From NCBI GenBank assembly GCA_963921825.1, contig OY997588.1, positions 10,926,001 through 10,990,000 of the forward strand: DNA of 64,000 nucleotides. The letters run 5' to 3'. The stretch comes from Erodium maritimum (Eukaryota > Streptophyta > Magnoliopsida > Geraniales > Geraniaceae). A model generated the notes under the pieces. That model made no database searches, had not been told where the DNA came from, and worked only from the letters and a program-made list of their open reading frames with translations. Position numbers and translations under genes: made by a program. Positions 1 through 12,260 of this stretch are shown piece by piece (positions within the stretch are counted from its first letter, which is position 1; the number at the start of each line of letters is the position of its first letter).

Positions 1-446
1 ATAAGTATTGCCAAAGTAGAATGTACTATACACCACCTAGAGGCACATGAACATGCTGAAGTTGCATTCATTATGATTCCACATCCTCACTTACATACAG
101 TACAACAGCTACATTACAAGAGATCTAAATCTCATTTTTAGATGAGATGGGCCTGTCTTGTTTGTAATGAACTTAGAAACTAATGAACAACGATTAAATA
201 ACAACGCTAGCGATGAAGAGCATCAGTACATTGATCGGAACAAGTGTCATTTAAGAATACAAAAGACAATCGCCATGACAAAAGCCAGCTACTCTCCCCC
301 AGATGGCGCCGGCATTTTTATAATTCTTGAGAGAGTCCCACCTCACATGGCGGAACATCCTAACACAACAAACACCTTCTCTGTACACTTGTTTTCTTAA
401 CAGTTTTGTGTTTCCAAACCCACATGCCTCCTTCAAACTTTTTGGG
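1..446. other. 3' flank of the HMGR gene
   Basis: This is the downstream side of the minus-strand HMGR gene. The part nearest position 446 should be its 3' untranslated region. The short open frames here have no recognisable motif, and I see no repeat or RNA gene. Confidence 0.6.
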
Positions 447-2635
447 TTAAGTAGCGATTTTGGTGATATCCTTGCTGGATCTGTTGTACTTCATGTGACT
501 CTTCACAAGCTGACCAGCAGCTAGAGCAGACATTAGTGAGAGCTCACCAGCAAGAACTGAGCCTGCCACAATGGTGGCCAGGAGCCTTGAGTTTGCACCA
601 GGTGAATCTTTGGCCGCACCCCGGACACCTAGCAGGTTCAGGCAAGCTGACTGTGAAGCGAGTTGGGTCCCTCCCCCCACTGTACCGACCTGAATCGATC
701 ATATAATATAAAGTTCATCATACATTTGTAAATGATTCTCTAAAGCATACCCAATTATTATACAATCTGAAGATTAGAGGTTGTACCTCAATGGAAGGCA
801 TGGTGACAGAGATGTGTAGATCTTTGCCACCATTGACTGCTTCCATCATGGTGATGCAGTGGGAGCTCTCCACATTCTGAGCTGGGTCCTGTCCTGTGGC
901 TATATAGACTGCACTGACTATATTGCTAGCGTGGGCATTGAACCCACCAAGAGCACCGGCCATAGCTGACCCGGTGAGGTTCTTGAGCATGTTAAGCTCC
1001 ACAAGCGCAGCTACGTCAGTCTTCAACACCTTCCTCACCACCGCTTCTTTGATGATTGCCTCGCAAACAACTGACTTCCCTCGCCCTTCTATCCAGTTCA
1101 CCGCTGCAGGCTTCTTGTCCGAACAGAAATTTCCTACACGAATCAAAATCACACGTAACGAAAATGACATACAAAATCACGGTGGAGCTGCAATTCGTAA
1201 ATGGATAGGAGGATTGGATTACCAGAGATGCCAATAACATCCATGTCAGGAAAGTCATTTTGAAGATAATCAAGGACGTTTTGGACTCCTTTGGAGACCA
1301 TGTTCATCCCCATAGCATCCCCTGTGCTGCATCTGAACCTCATGTACAGATTCTTCCCTGCTATTGCACACTGAATACCCTGTAGCCTAGCAAATCTGCT
1401 AGACCTGCAACCCAATTTAACCATTTTTTTTATTTGTATGATGATGAACATGTGAAATTCAGATTGTTTTGAAATTAAGCCCACAAAAATGGACATAGAA
1501 ACTATATCATTACTGTAATGAAAACAGAAGCGTGTGGTCAAACACAGAGCTTGGGAGAAGGAAAACTCCAAATTTCCTCCCCAAACATCCACAGTTCCAA
1601 TAATTCAGAATGTCGCGTGAAAATTAAATTAGCAGAAAATAGCCCAAATTGGTCTAATGATAATCACAGTACGGTAATTAACAAGAGTGATTATAGCAGT
1701 TACCTATTGAAGACGACAGAAATGGTGTCGTAGTTGTTAGGATCTTCCAAGAAGAATTTCAACTCGGCGGCTCTCTTGGCGGAGCCGAACCTCACCACAG
1801 GGGCTCTGGTCATGCCGTCCTTGAGAACCACGCTGCTGGCTCCGCCGGAGACGAGTATGGCCTTGCATCCCCTGTTCGTGCTGGCCACCAGACACCCCTC
1901 CGTCGTTGCCATTGGCACCGCGTACTCCTTCCCGTCGAGCAGCAGCGGCCCGGCGATCCCCACCGGGATCTGCACATATCCGACTGGCATCTCGCAGCAC
2001 TGCCCCAAAATCGACTCGTAATCGAATCCGTCTAGCGGCAGCCCCTCCAGCGACCTCCCCACCACCCTCTGCAGCGCTTCGCGGCGGATTGCGGCGGCCC
2101 TCTTGCAGTCCCCGAGCCTCGATTCGAGCGAGTACGACGGAACTGAACCGGACACAACCGATTTGACGATCTCCTCGTCATCTCCTGACAGAGGAGGCGC
2201 AATGGGCGGCGACACCACTTTGGGAGGAAATGAGCAGTCGAGGGCGGCGGCGCAGGGTCCGGGCTTAGTGTCGTCCCGGATGATGAAGCGGTCGGCGGAG
2301 GAGGCGTCTTCGACTTCGTCCGCGGAGGAGGCGGATTGGACGAAGCTAATGCCGAAGAAGCCGAGGAGGTATATGACGGAGGCGATCATGTAGACGATGG
2401 CGAGGATTTCGGAGAGGGTGAGGAGGTGGAGGGGGGTGGAGGTGCGGATCTTCTCGCGCCAGCGGTGGAGGAGGAAGTAAGAAAGGGAGAAGAAGAGCGT
2501 GAAGAATACGCCATTGGTGAGGTAGAGAGGCAGAGGAAGGGCGTCCGAGGCCCAGAGAGGCAAGCCAGGGTGGTGGTGGGGGGGTTCGCCGGCGGAGGTA
2601 GGGATGGGCCTGGGAGGTCGCCGGCGAAGATCCAT
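447..2635 (-). CDS. HMGR: 3-hydroxy-3-methylglutaryl-CoA reductase (HMGR)
   Basis: HMGR makes mevalonate from HMG-CoA with NADPH at the ER membrane, the committed step of cytosolic isoprenoid synthesis. Coding exons on the minus strand are 2635-1704, 1404-1223, 1133-787 and 689-447 (stop TAA), all GT-AG and in frame, giving 567 aa. This four-exon layout is usual for plant HMGR. An RRR cluster at residues 4-6 precedes two membrane segments (about 34-57 and 75-99) and a variable acidic linker. The catalytic domain shows [10 protein letters not shown] (215-224), TTEGCLVA with catalytic Glu246, DAMGMNM with Asp340, and GTVGGGT (489-495) for NADPH. Near the C-terminus are catalytic His552 and the NRSS motif, whose Ser558 matches the SnRK1 target of other plant HMGRs. 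The first exon is far more GC-rich than its surroundings. The frame looks intact. Confidence 0.97.
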
Positions 2636-2741
2636 GAGAGAGCGAGGTCAGGCCCGGCGACGGAAGTGTTGCAGGAGTGGATATATTCGGAGGGGTGTGG
2701 GTGTGTGAATGGAGAGCGGAAGGGAAGTATAGGAAGGTAGC

Positions 2742-2747
2742 TTTATA
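2742..2747 (-). promoter_or_regulatory. Probable TATA box of HMGR
   Basis: TATAAA reads on the minus strand about 107 bp upstream of the HMGR start codon, inside CTCTATAAAG. Spacing and sequence fit a core promoter with a leader of roughly 75 nt. The transcription start itself is inferred. Confidence 0.6.
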
Positions 2748-3189
2748 GAGGAAACTGGTACTGGTAGAGTGGTGGGCCCTACTCCTACACGTATGGCGCG
2801 CTTTACGCATTTGCATCCATTGCCAATTACAGCATGTGCATACTAGCCAACTTCATATGTATTTGAAATCTGGAAATTCACAAATTGGATCTTTTTACTT
2901 TTCAGCTTCTGTCCCAAACAGATGTCTCTTGAGAATTTGAATTAAATATTATTTTTTAAATAAATAAATTAGATAAACGATAAATTATTTAAATATATAT
3001 TTTATTACATATGATAACATTTTATTGATAATGAAACAACTTACAAGCGCAAGATCGAGATGATACTAGAGCAAGAAGTAAATAACAAAATAGAGGCGGT
3101 GAAAAATTGAGATAATACTGAAATAAAAAGGAAAGACATATGTCTTTAACCCGTAGATACCAAAAATTAACCCTAAAGCTAGAGGTCTG
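2748..3189. other. HMGR upstream region
   Basis: This is the promoter-side flank of HMGR. It passes from mixed sequence into very AT-rich sequence from about 2940. I see no gene, and no clear element other than the TATA box. Confidence 0.5.
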
Positions 3190-4660
3190 GCTAATTCAGA
3201 GGAAATTTAGTTGAGCATTGCTTTGATTCGTAGTTTTGTGAGTGACACAAGGCTCGTTCTCTATCTCGATCTGAAAATGCTCGGGATATCTGATATGGGG
3301 CGGTTGAAAGGATACCGAGCATCCAAAGAGAACATCAGACGATGGGGGAACCAGAATGTCAGGTGTACACCGACCTCGGTAGGGAAAAATGTACGCACTT
3401 GGGGGTGTTAAAGTCTCAATTTAGCGGATGGGGTTGGTACGTCGAGTTTGAACTAGCAGGAACAAATGTTGATTCCAGTTTCCCTGACTCGGGGTGGGGG
3501 TGTTAGTGTCCCAATCCAGTAGATGGGAATGAGGCATCTTTTCACGGAATCCTCAATTGATCGGGTACGCCACGGTCGCAACACCTGATCTAGGGTTGGA
3601 CCTCCGATGATCATGAGTGATCGACAATTGATTGAGGGAGCAGACATGCTGCCGAGGCGGCATAGGAGGCTGAGGCAGCGCCTCTAGTGTCGAATGAGGA
3701 GGCGGGGACTCTGGCGGCGAATGAGGATGTAGTGATGACGACTCTAGTGGCGAAGGAGGAGATGGTGGTGGCGATTCTGGTAGCGGAGGATGCGAGGACG
3801 ATAACAACTTTGGTGATGAAGGAGGTGGTGGCGGTGCTCGTGGCGACGCTGGTAGCTGCAATGGCAGTGACGCAAGACTCGCACACAACGACGATGGTGG
3901 TGATATGTGGATCACGGGGGGAGGGGGAATGAGATTTCGCCGTAGGGAGCTAGAACCAACTATGAGGAAAACCATGACCACTACTGCGATTGAGTCTCGC
4001 AGGCCTAAACAATACGGTAGAGACAACCGTAGGGATGGGGTGACCTATGGTGATGGACGAGACGGTGGCTTTGGGGACAGCGACTCTGGGGGCATAGGCG
4101 ATGATAAGGACGACAGCAGAGGCAGCGAGGGCGGAGGTGACGTGGGAGGACCAATTTTTCTTCTGCCTAGAAGGCGTTGGGGCCGTATAAACACTGTTGA
4201 TGGGGACGGGGGAATGACTCGAGGTCTGGTCGTCGACAGGAGCACTGGTTGGCTTTTATCGTAGACGGAGAGGCGACGAAATCAATTTGGGTGAAAGATT
4301 TGTGGGGAAGGAGAGGTGATGTATGATTTGATCATTGTAATGACGAGAAAACGGACGTAGAAAGCGGCTGACACGCAGTGGAAGAAGCCCAAAATCTTGA
4401 GAATGGAAGAACCTTCATGTTTGTAATATCTGGTTATTTAGGCCCTTTTTGTATGGTTTGCTCCTATTTTGAGATGCCGAGGTTCCTTGTATATAGGAAC
4501 GTTGTTTCATGTATCAGGTCACTCTCCTTGTTGGGATTCTCACAAGGCTGAGATAACAAACCAGCACTCGATACACTCACAGGTCTATAGCTAGGTCTTA
4601 TCATGTACTCATTTTCTACTCTAAAGAGTTTGTATTCGCTAATAAAAAAAAACTAGGGAT
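3190..4660. other. Unclassified GC-rich repeat-like segment
   Basis: The base composition jumps to GC-rich between AT-rich flanks, with many short Pro/Arg/Gly-rich frames and none that looks like a conserved protein. Two places (about 3405 and 3501) have a G-run followed by TGTTA and a GTCTC/GTCCC stretch, which resembles the start of plant LTRs. The segment ends near 4643 with a short A-run after CGCTAAT, which could be a retroposon tail. It is probably decayed transposon sequence of mixed origin. No family is assigned. Confidence 0.35.
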
Positions 4661-5379
4661 TCAAACTTACTCCCCGTGAATTGCTAGATGTCACCGTACC
4701 AATATATGCACACTAAACTCCTTTAACTTCCTACCTAGTAAATAGTAATACAATGACACTTTGAGAATATCCAGCACATGAGTATGTTGCTATATAACAG
4801 TAAGTGTAATACATTTTACCAAAAATAAAAAAATTCAAGGCTTTGAACATTGACCATATAAAGTTAGGCTGTTGTTTGACTAAATGGTCGCCATTTCTTC
4901 CTTAATTACTCCATTGCTCTTATCACATGCCAAGTCTTTTGTTTGGCTAAGTAGATACAGTTTAGTCGGTATTTTAGTTGTATCCAGACTGAAGTTGCTG
5001 CTAGGATCCTAGCCAAAGATTATGTATCTATTTTTCTCGAACTGATTAATATATATTGTATTTTTTAAAGAATCAATACACATCACGATTTGAAATCTGA
5101 TTATTTTGTCTAAACTATGATTATAGACCTGAATACAACACTAGAAACATTCAATCTTGTTAATTTTAGTAGTTTCCATCGGTATCAGGCCTGCCCATAC
5201 ATCACTGTTTTATTAGAAAAAGCAGCGGCTAGAATAGGGTCTCTCGGTCGCCGTTGGTTTTGGTCTAGTGATTGGTTACTTGCTTGGTTCAAGTGCTTGA
5301 TCCACGGTTTGGTCTGGTGTTTGTTACACGGGTTGTTGTAGGTGTTTTTTTTTTATCAGCAAAACATATATAAAAACTC
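4661..5379. other. Intergenic, nothing recognised
   Basis: AT-rich sequence with only short random frames. No motif, repeat end or RNA gene was recognised. Confidence 0.5.
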
Positions 5380-5739
5380 AATCTTTGAAATAAAAATTGA
5401 GACTGAAACTGAAACTGTTAGGTGGTTGCGGAAACAACAACCACTCCACCGTAAGATCCATCATTTCCGTTATTGGCCCGATCGGTGTGGCAACACAAGG
5501 ACGTTCCCACGGTGGGGGCGGTGGAAGCGGTAGACGTGGACGAGGTCGCAACGGAGGAGGTGAAACTGGTGATGGGTATAATAGAGTCTGTGGCGGTGGA
5601 TGTGGAGGCATAGGTGGTGGCGGCGACGGGTGCTCCTCGTGCGACGAGAATGGCCACATGGTCGGGGACTGCATACTAGGTGGGGGCGGCGACATATATT
5701 GTTTGTGGGCAGAGAGGACCGAGGTGGGGGCGGCGGTGG

Positions 5740-6450
5740 ATCCTACTCGTGGAGTGAGATAGGTCGCTTGGCCAGAGACGCTAGACAAGACGGCGGTGAG
5801 GGCGGAGGACGGTATGGAGGTAGTAGGAGAAGTCGTCCGACGTATCGATCCGTAGTTGCCGCTCGATTGGCTGTAGGGTGGAAAGGTACCGTAGAGACCT
5901 GAATCTCTGTCAACGAAAGGATGTACCTTTCTGTTATTAGTGCTTAGACGATCTTTGGTCCATTGCAAATTCTGGGCATTGCCTTATAGGGGCCTACAGG
6001 GTCCAATGGATCAATATTCTCACCGGCGAGGGGCGCAACACACCCTCGCTTCGATAAATGAAGAATTTGTGGTCCAGTGGAGGGTCCGCGGGAACTAACA
6101 CCTCACTGAACATATGGTGGTAGTAATTCCACCACGTACCGACACAATGCTCTTTTACTATCTCGAGAGACAACACCTTCGCGTTCTTAGAGCTTTATAC
6201 TAACAACGAAGGGAGGACGACGCATGATGGATTCTCGAATGGATACTTAGTCCACTTCGACGCCAACTTTCCGAAAATAGGCCGGCTCTGTCCTAACTCA
6301 CCGTTTAGAGTAGTTATACCCGTGTCTCGACCGATATCTCATTATCCTTTTCCCGACATCCACCTGAAGTATTTCGGTGTATGAGCAATTCTTTTGTTAT
6401 TGTTTTTAATCTCACAATGTTTGAACTGTTCATTTCACTTATCTATTTTA
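5740..6450 (+). mobile_element. Diverged retroposon copy (same family as 52260-53785)
   Basis: From about 5930 to 6240 this strand matches the minus strand of the complete element at 52260-53785. The shared blocks include TTAGTGCT, TTGGTCC, CACCGGCGAGGGGCG, CACCCTCGC and GTCCAGTGG, in the same order and spacing. GC-rich sequence from about 5380 to 5740 may be its 5' part but is not clearly alignable. The 3' end is disrupted by the MITE at 6454-6917. No long frame is shared with the other copies, so the conserved part looks non-coding. The copy is old, with many differences. Confidence 0.6.
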
Positions 6451-6453
6451 TTA

Positions 6454-6917
6454 GGGATAATTCCACCTCAGTACCTTAAATCTCTCATATTTCATTTACA
6501 ATACCATAAATCTTTTTTGTGTCACCTCAGCACCATAAACTTTCATTAATTCATTTAGAGTACCCTAAATCCTTTTTGTGTCACCTCGGTACCCTAAACT
6601 TTCATTAATTCCATTTTAGTACCCACCGTTAACTTTACATATGATTTTACATCCAAACGGGTAAAATGACCATACTACCACTCACCAACAACCAAAATTA
6701 TGGTAAAGTTAACGGTGGGTACTAAAATGAAATTAATGAAAGTTTAGGGTACTAAAATGGAATTAATAGAAGTTTAGGGTACTGAGGTGACACAAAAAAG
6801 ATTTAGGGTACTATAAATGAAATATGAAAGATTTAGGGTACTGAGATGACACAAAAACGATTTAGGGTACTCTAAATAAAATATGAAAGATTTAAGGTAC
6901 TGAAGTGGAATTAACTC
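6454..6917. mobile_element. Mutator-type MITE with long terminal inverted repeats
   Basis: The left arm begins GGGATAATTCCACCTCAG and the right arm ends with its near complement, CTGAAGTGGAATTAACTC. Inside, both arms repeat the phrase TTTAGGGTACT several times, so the whole element can fold back on itself. Flanks are ATTTTATTA (6445-6453) and ATTTTGTTA (6918-6926), a 9-bp target duplication with one mismatch, which points to the Mutator superfamily. There is no coding capacity. It sits in the 3' part of an older retroposon copy. Confidence 0.85.
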
Positions 6918-6926
6918 ATTTTGTTA

Positions 6927-8300
6927 TTATTTGATTATCTTCTATTAGGTCAGGATCCGATTAATTTAGAATCAATATTACACCTACAAAAAGAATCAGG
7001 CCTCCCCCGTGTTTTCAGTAACTTGTCTAAATTAATGAGTTCCATAATGCTGATGACACACATGTATTTCAATAACCTATCTCTACTCAAATTAAGACTT
7101 GACTTTCTTATTAAAAATGTTTAGTTAAAATTTTGACCACATAAACACTCAATCACCAAATGGAGTTTGGACCAAAAAGATGGGTGGGTAGTTTAGTATA
7201 ATAATGGATTACTTTAGCTTGTAAGGCTTAGTTTTTTTTTTTCATTTTCAAATGGGTTGATTTGGGCTCACCAAACTTGATATGCTTTCCATGGAAATCA
7301 TTGGTTTGATTGAATGAGTCATACACATGCTATCTTCCCCAAAATTGGATCAAATCCCACTTCCATATTTCATGGAATGTCTATAGAGAAAGAGAGAGAG
7401 AAAGAACATAGTTAGTTGGAACTTGATTTGTTTTGGGTATCGTATAATAGAGACTAACATGCAATTAGTCAAAATGAGTTTGAATAAACAAATAATAAGT
7501 GCTTTGAAGATCCAATTGATCATGCGTCTGTGTAATCTGATTTGTCGGGTTGTCGACGATGCATTAGCAATGTAGAATCAACCAATTGACTTGACCACCC
7601 AAGTCTTATGCAATAAGAACCGATTCTTTTAGTTAATTAGTAGATGACTTAACATTAATAATTTGCAAGTTCACCAAACAATGAGACGTTTTGTTTCGTT
7701 TTTTTTATCAGCAAATTTTTTTTATAAAAATCCTACCGCTACAAAATATAGCCGAAGGATAAGGGCAAGCCCTGAAGGAACCATTACAAACAAGAGGCTC
7801 AGCCTCAAACCGAAACAACATATGGGTCTAACACTTTCTATACCTTTATTTTTCTACTATTAAGCAAACAGAACTGGTCTAAAAACCTGATACAACAATC
7901 TGAAAACCGAACAAAAATTGGATAATTAGAATGACATGGGCACAAACTTCACCAAAGGATTTGATCATGTTGTTCAGATTATAATAACTATAAAAATTGG
8001 TTTCATAACGACTTTTCGTCTCGAAAATCAATTTGTCGTGATCTTTATTTCTACGTACTGATCTGATAAAAGATTGAATTTCATGTACTTACCACTTTCA
8101 TATATTTTGAAGAAAAAAAATCTACTAAATTAGTGGTTGTTTGATTATGTCAGATACATGTATGTCTTTTAATAGTTTTTTTTTGTCTCAAACTAAATGA
8201 AGCGTATACATATATAGGGATTGACTATTTATTAGGTATGTACATATGAACGAATGTTATTGCCATCGTTGGCTTATTGACCATTTACGAGTATAGTTTT
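6927..8300. other. Intergenic, nothing recognised
   Basis: AT-rich unique-looking sequence without a credible coding region. A short AG-rich stretch occurs near 7390. Confidence 0.5.
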
Positions 8301-8302
8301 GA

Positions 8303-8400
8303 GGGAAAATTTCACTTTAATACCCTGTCAAACATTTAGTTTCACTTTGATACCCTGACATAAATTTAATTTCACTTTTATACTTATCCTTTTAGAATAA
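8303..8400 (+). mobile_element. Single terminal arm of a Mutator-like element
   Basis: GGGAAAATTTCACTTTAATACC followed by CAAACATTTAGTTTCA resembles the left arm of the element at 19600-21217 (GTGAAAATTTCAATATAATACC, then CAAACATTTACTTTCA). I could not find the matching right arm before the next element begins at about 8546, so this is probably a broken copy. Confidence 0.5.
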
Positions 8401-8545
8401 ATAATATGTTCTTTTAACTTACACAAATATATTGATAAAAATATCTTTGGATGTACCGGCTCGAAATGGGTCGCCTAGAAAGACAAAATTCAACTGAAAT
8501 AAATGTAAAGAAACAAATAGAAAGTCCATACAACGTGGGACATTA

Positions 8546-10529
8546 GGAGAAATCTAATAGAAACCTCTTTTATCCTAAAAACCGTGTGAATCAATCCTAA
8601 CCACACACCCTTTAGATCCAACATTCACCATAATGCCACATCATCACCCCAATTCCACTAAATCTCACACCACTTTCTTCCTTTCTCACACAAGGAAGGA
8701 CATAATTGTAATAGCATGATGTCATGTGGACAAGTGTCCATTTTTTTGTTCAACAATTCACTAATTTAATCATTCCCGCTTCGTTTCAACTCCGATTAGC
8801 TTCAAACTTGCGCCAATATTTTTCTTTTTCCAGGGGCTTTAAATCAAGATCAGTCATGAATATATTTTGAAGCACGAAAATAAAAAGTTATATTGGGGTG
8901 ATAAAAACAATGTTGAGTGTTGATAAATCTTCACTAATAAATTTTTTATATCGGGGTGTCAAACTAGTGCTAAATGTTGATAAAAAAAAACATGTGTTGG
9001 GGTGATAAAAAAACAGATAATGAGGTGATAAAAATCATGTTCAATTAAAAATAAGGGTGATAAAGTAGAGTTTAGTGTTGATAAAAAAACATGTGATGAG
9101 ATGATAAAAACACATGTAATTTAATGATAAACATAGTGTTGATAAAACTAGTGCTTAGCGTTCATAAAAAAACATATGATGAGGTGATAAAGATCATGTT
9201 CGGTTTTGGAAAATGAGGTGATAAAACTAGTGTTCAGTGTTGATAAACCCAGTGTATAGTGTTGATAAACTCAGTGTATAGTGTTGATAAACCCAGTGTA
9301 TAGTGTTGATAAAAATTACCCAGACTTAAATTTTTTTAAAAATCAGCCCCGAAATAAGGGTGATAACCTAGGGTTTAGTGTTGATAAAAAAACATGTGAT
9401 GGGATGATAAAAACACATGTAATTTAATGATAAACATAGTGTTTAGTGTTGATAAAACTAGTGCTCAGTGTTCATTAAAAAAACATGTGATGAGGTGATA
9501 AAGATCATGTTCAGTTTTGGAAAATGAGGTGATAAAACTAGTGTTCAGTGTTGATAAACCCAGTGTATAGTGTTGATAATCACAATGTATAGTGTTGATA
9601 AAAATTACCCAGACGTAACTTTTTTTAAAAATCATCCCCGAAATAAGGGTGATAACCTAGGGTTTAGTGTTGATAAAAAAACATGTGATGGGATGATAAA
9701 AACACATGTAATTTAATGATAAACATAGTGTTTAGTGTTGATAAAACTAGTGCTTAGTGTTCATAAAAAAACATGTGATGAGGTGATAAAGATCATGTTC
9801 GTTTTGGAAAATGAGGTGATAAAACTAGTGTTCAGTGTTGATAAACCCAGTGTATAGTGTTGATAATCCCAGTGTATAGTGTTGATAAAAATTACCCAGA
9901 CGTAACTTTTTTAAAAATCATCCCCGAAATAAGGGTGATAACCTAGAGTTTAGTGTTGATAAAAAAAACATGTGATGGGATGATAAAAACACATGTAATT
10001 TAATGATAAACATAGTGTTTAGTGTTGATAAAACTAATGCTTAGTGTTCATAAAAAAACATGTGATGATGTGATAAAAATCATGTTCGATTTTGGAAAAT
10101 GAGGTGATAAAACTAGTGTTCAGTGTTGATAAACTCAGTGTATAGTGTTGATAAACACAGTGTATAGTGTTGATAAAAATTATCCAGACTTAACTTTTTT
10201 TTAAAAATCAGCCCCGAAATAAATTTTTTTCGTGCTTCAAAATATATTCATGACTGATCTTGATAGAAAGCCCTTGAAAAAACAAAACTAATGGCGCAAG
10301 TTTTAAGCCAATCGGAGTTCAAACGAAGCGGGAAAAATTAAATTAGTGAATTGGTAAAAAAAATATATGATGGTTTTACTAAAAAGCCCTTCCCACTTAC
10401 TAAAAAGTGCTGTTTTTTTTTGCAGTCAACAAATCAATTGCATCTCATCCATACATTCTTAAAATGAATGGCTTGGATTGGTTCACACAGTTTTTACGTT
10501 AAGGAGTGATTTCTATTTGATTTCTTCTC
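8546..10529. mobile_element. Long inverted-repeat DNA element with an internal tandem array
   Basis: The two arms are inverted copies. The outer part (8548-8600) starts GAGAAATCTAATAGAAA and pairs with 10475-10527. The inner part (about 8755-8880) pairs with about 10222-10356, with long near-identical stretches such as TCATGAATATATTTTGAAGC. Between the arms lies the array at 9048-10215. There is no transposase frame, so the element would be non-autonomous. I found no convincing target duplication at the outer ends. The long arms suggest a Mutator-like or foldback element. The class is inferred, but the inverted symmetry is directly visible. Confidence 0.8.
9048..10215. repeat. Four-unit tandem array, unit about 290 bp
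   Basis: Units run 9048-9350, 9351-9639, 9640-9925 and 9926-10215. Each opens with (GA)AATAAGGGTGATAA and closes with a T-run and AAAATCA(G/T)CCCC. Within each unit the short phrase GTGTTGATAAA recurs, giving a second, finer periodicity. Units two to four are very similar. The first is more diverged and slightly longer. There are no open frames across the array. Confidence 0.9.
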
Positions 10530-10564
10530 TATATACGAAATTGAAAAAGTATTCTTTTACCGAA

Positions 10565-12260
10565 GTGTTTCAAGGATGTCGATAGGAGAATATTGTAATA
10601 ATGGTCAAGGCAACCGATGCAGCGAATGAAGACTCTGAATAGGGTCGAGTGAGCCATATGGTCAAAAAAGGCACAAATTGACTATGTATTGTGCTCTTTG
10701 AGAATAATGCGTAAACGGTCAAAACCACTGAAACAGTTGCTGGAGCCTGAAAGTGACGGCCTGGGCAGTCTTGTGACCAGGGACTAAGCATCGTACCGAA
10801 GAACCAGTTGACGTCGCCCCTCTCTGATGATAATGAGGGCCTTTAGAAACGTAAAAGTGTTGGTTCACGATCTGATTGGAGAATGTCGAGCTGATACTTG
10901 GTGGACCCGATGCCACCCTATGGTCGATGAGGGGGGAGTATCCATTGACCCTTCATCGACCCCCTCAAGAACTCATTGGGGGAGGTAAGGGTGTATGTCT
11001 CCCCTCGCCGATTTCCAAGCTGCCCCATAGGATTTTGTCGAGTCCTTTGATTTCGTGGTATCGCCAACACTGTGCACAACCTCAGCCCTCGAAATGAAGG
11101 TTTGGCATAATCTTAACCGCATACGATAGGTACTCATCCTCCTTGACGAGACCACCACCTTGAGGACACCACATTGTTGCAGAGGCGGGTTTAGAGTGGT
11201 TTAGGGTATGCAACGGCATACCCTGCCCCAAGAAAGTTATATATAATTGTAAAGCTTTCAGATATCTTCAATTTGATATTTTACGGGCTCAAAAAAAATT
11301 CATGTGAAGAAGTTATGGTCATTTGAAGATTTGGTGCGTATATAACCTAATTTTACTTGAAAAACACTCTTTTTAAACTCCAAACGTCTATGACACTTTC
11401 CGATAACCATATTTACAGTTTTTTGTACATTGTATTTGAAAAGATTACATGTAAGACATAACAGTTCAATAATATACTAATATAAGTATTTTTAGTCATT
11501 GACAATGAAGTAGTTTCGACTCATTTAAAGAAATGATGTCTCGTATTATATCATTTACTATATTGTAATCAATTTAAATCTAGTGCTCAAATATAGTCTT
11601 ATAAATGATTAGGCATGCAAATAATTTTATTTAATTTTGCACTTAATATTTTTTAAATAAGAGATGTTGCCTCTCATATTACGAATTCCTGGATCCGTCT
11701 ATACGTCGTATGAATAACTGTATGTTTTGCTAGAGCTGTCTACCTGCAGCAACAGTCGTATGGTTTACTGTTTGATTTGCACAGCGTGTATGTGTTAATG
11801 TACTATTTTTGCTAGATAAAATTCTTTCATGAAAATTGTGGATATCTAAATTACATTCGATTTGATATCTTACGGGCCGAAATCGGAACTCATATGATAA
11901 AGTTATGTCATTTGAAAAAACGATCAAACTCTAACCCTTCTTAAACCGATTTTCATTTTTTTTTGCATTTAATCATTAACAGTGGTCTACCCTAAAATAA
12001 AATTATGGATCCGCTTATGCGTTGTTGTCGCCTCGGTTGCCAGCCTCTAAGCCTCTCCAACAGACGTCTGACCACCGATGACAGCACTTTGTCCAGTACT
12101 CATCATATTGTGGTCGTCAGCGGTGACAAAAACTCATACCCCTAGTGATGAAGCATGTCCGTCTCGTCGGCGTCCCAACATGACACACACAACCCCGACC
12201 CGGACAAGCCATATCCACAATACTGATCCCGCGCATAATCAGGCCATGTCGTCACAATGA
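10565..12260 (-). mobile_element. Diverged retroposon copy interrupted by another element
   Basis: Positions 10655-11035 match 52505-52880 in the same orientation. Shared blocks include AACAGTTGCTGGAGCC, GTGACGGCCTGGGCAGTC, TGATGATAATGAGGGCC and CCGATGCCACCCTATG. GC-rich sequence that may be the rest of the copy resumes after the inserted element at 11179-12020. Ends and target duplications are not preserved. It looks non-coding. Confidence 0.65.
11179..12020. mobile_element. Dispersed repeat with short terminal inverted repeats (copy 1)
   Basis: It starts GCAGAGGCGGGTTTAG and ends ATGGATCCGCTTATGC, which are approximate inverse complements. The interior matches 32708-33374 in the same order, including GGTATGC, CATACCCTGCCCC, AGCTTTCAGATATCTTC, GATATTTTACGGG and CTACCCTAAAATAAA. 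It carries no coding frame. A non-autonomous DNA element is the simplest reading, but the superfamily is not clear and no target duplication is certain. Confidence 0.6.

Noticed and set aside
3553-4264. Pro-rich minus-strand frame of 157 codons and its plus-strand counterpart
   Set aside because: Low-complexity GC-rich sequence without a start context, splice pattern or known domain.
5397-5968. Gly/Arg-rich and Pro-rich frames on opposite strands, one with a CxxC-H-C pattern
   Set aside because: Both come from GC-rich repeat-like DNA. The Cys/His spacing may be chance, and no longer domain supports a gene.
9048-10215. Regular repeats that could suggest a CRISPR-like array
   Set aside because: Units are about 290 bp with no unique spacers, in a plant intergenic region inside a transposon. 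This is a tandem satellite-like array.
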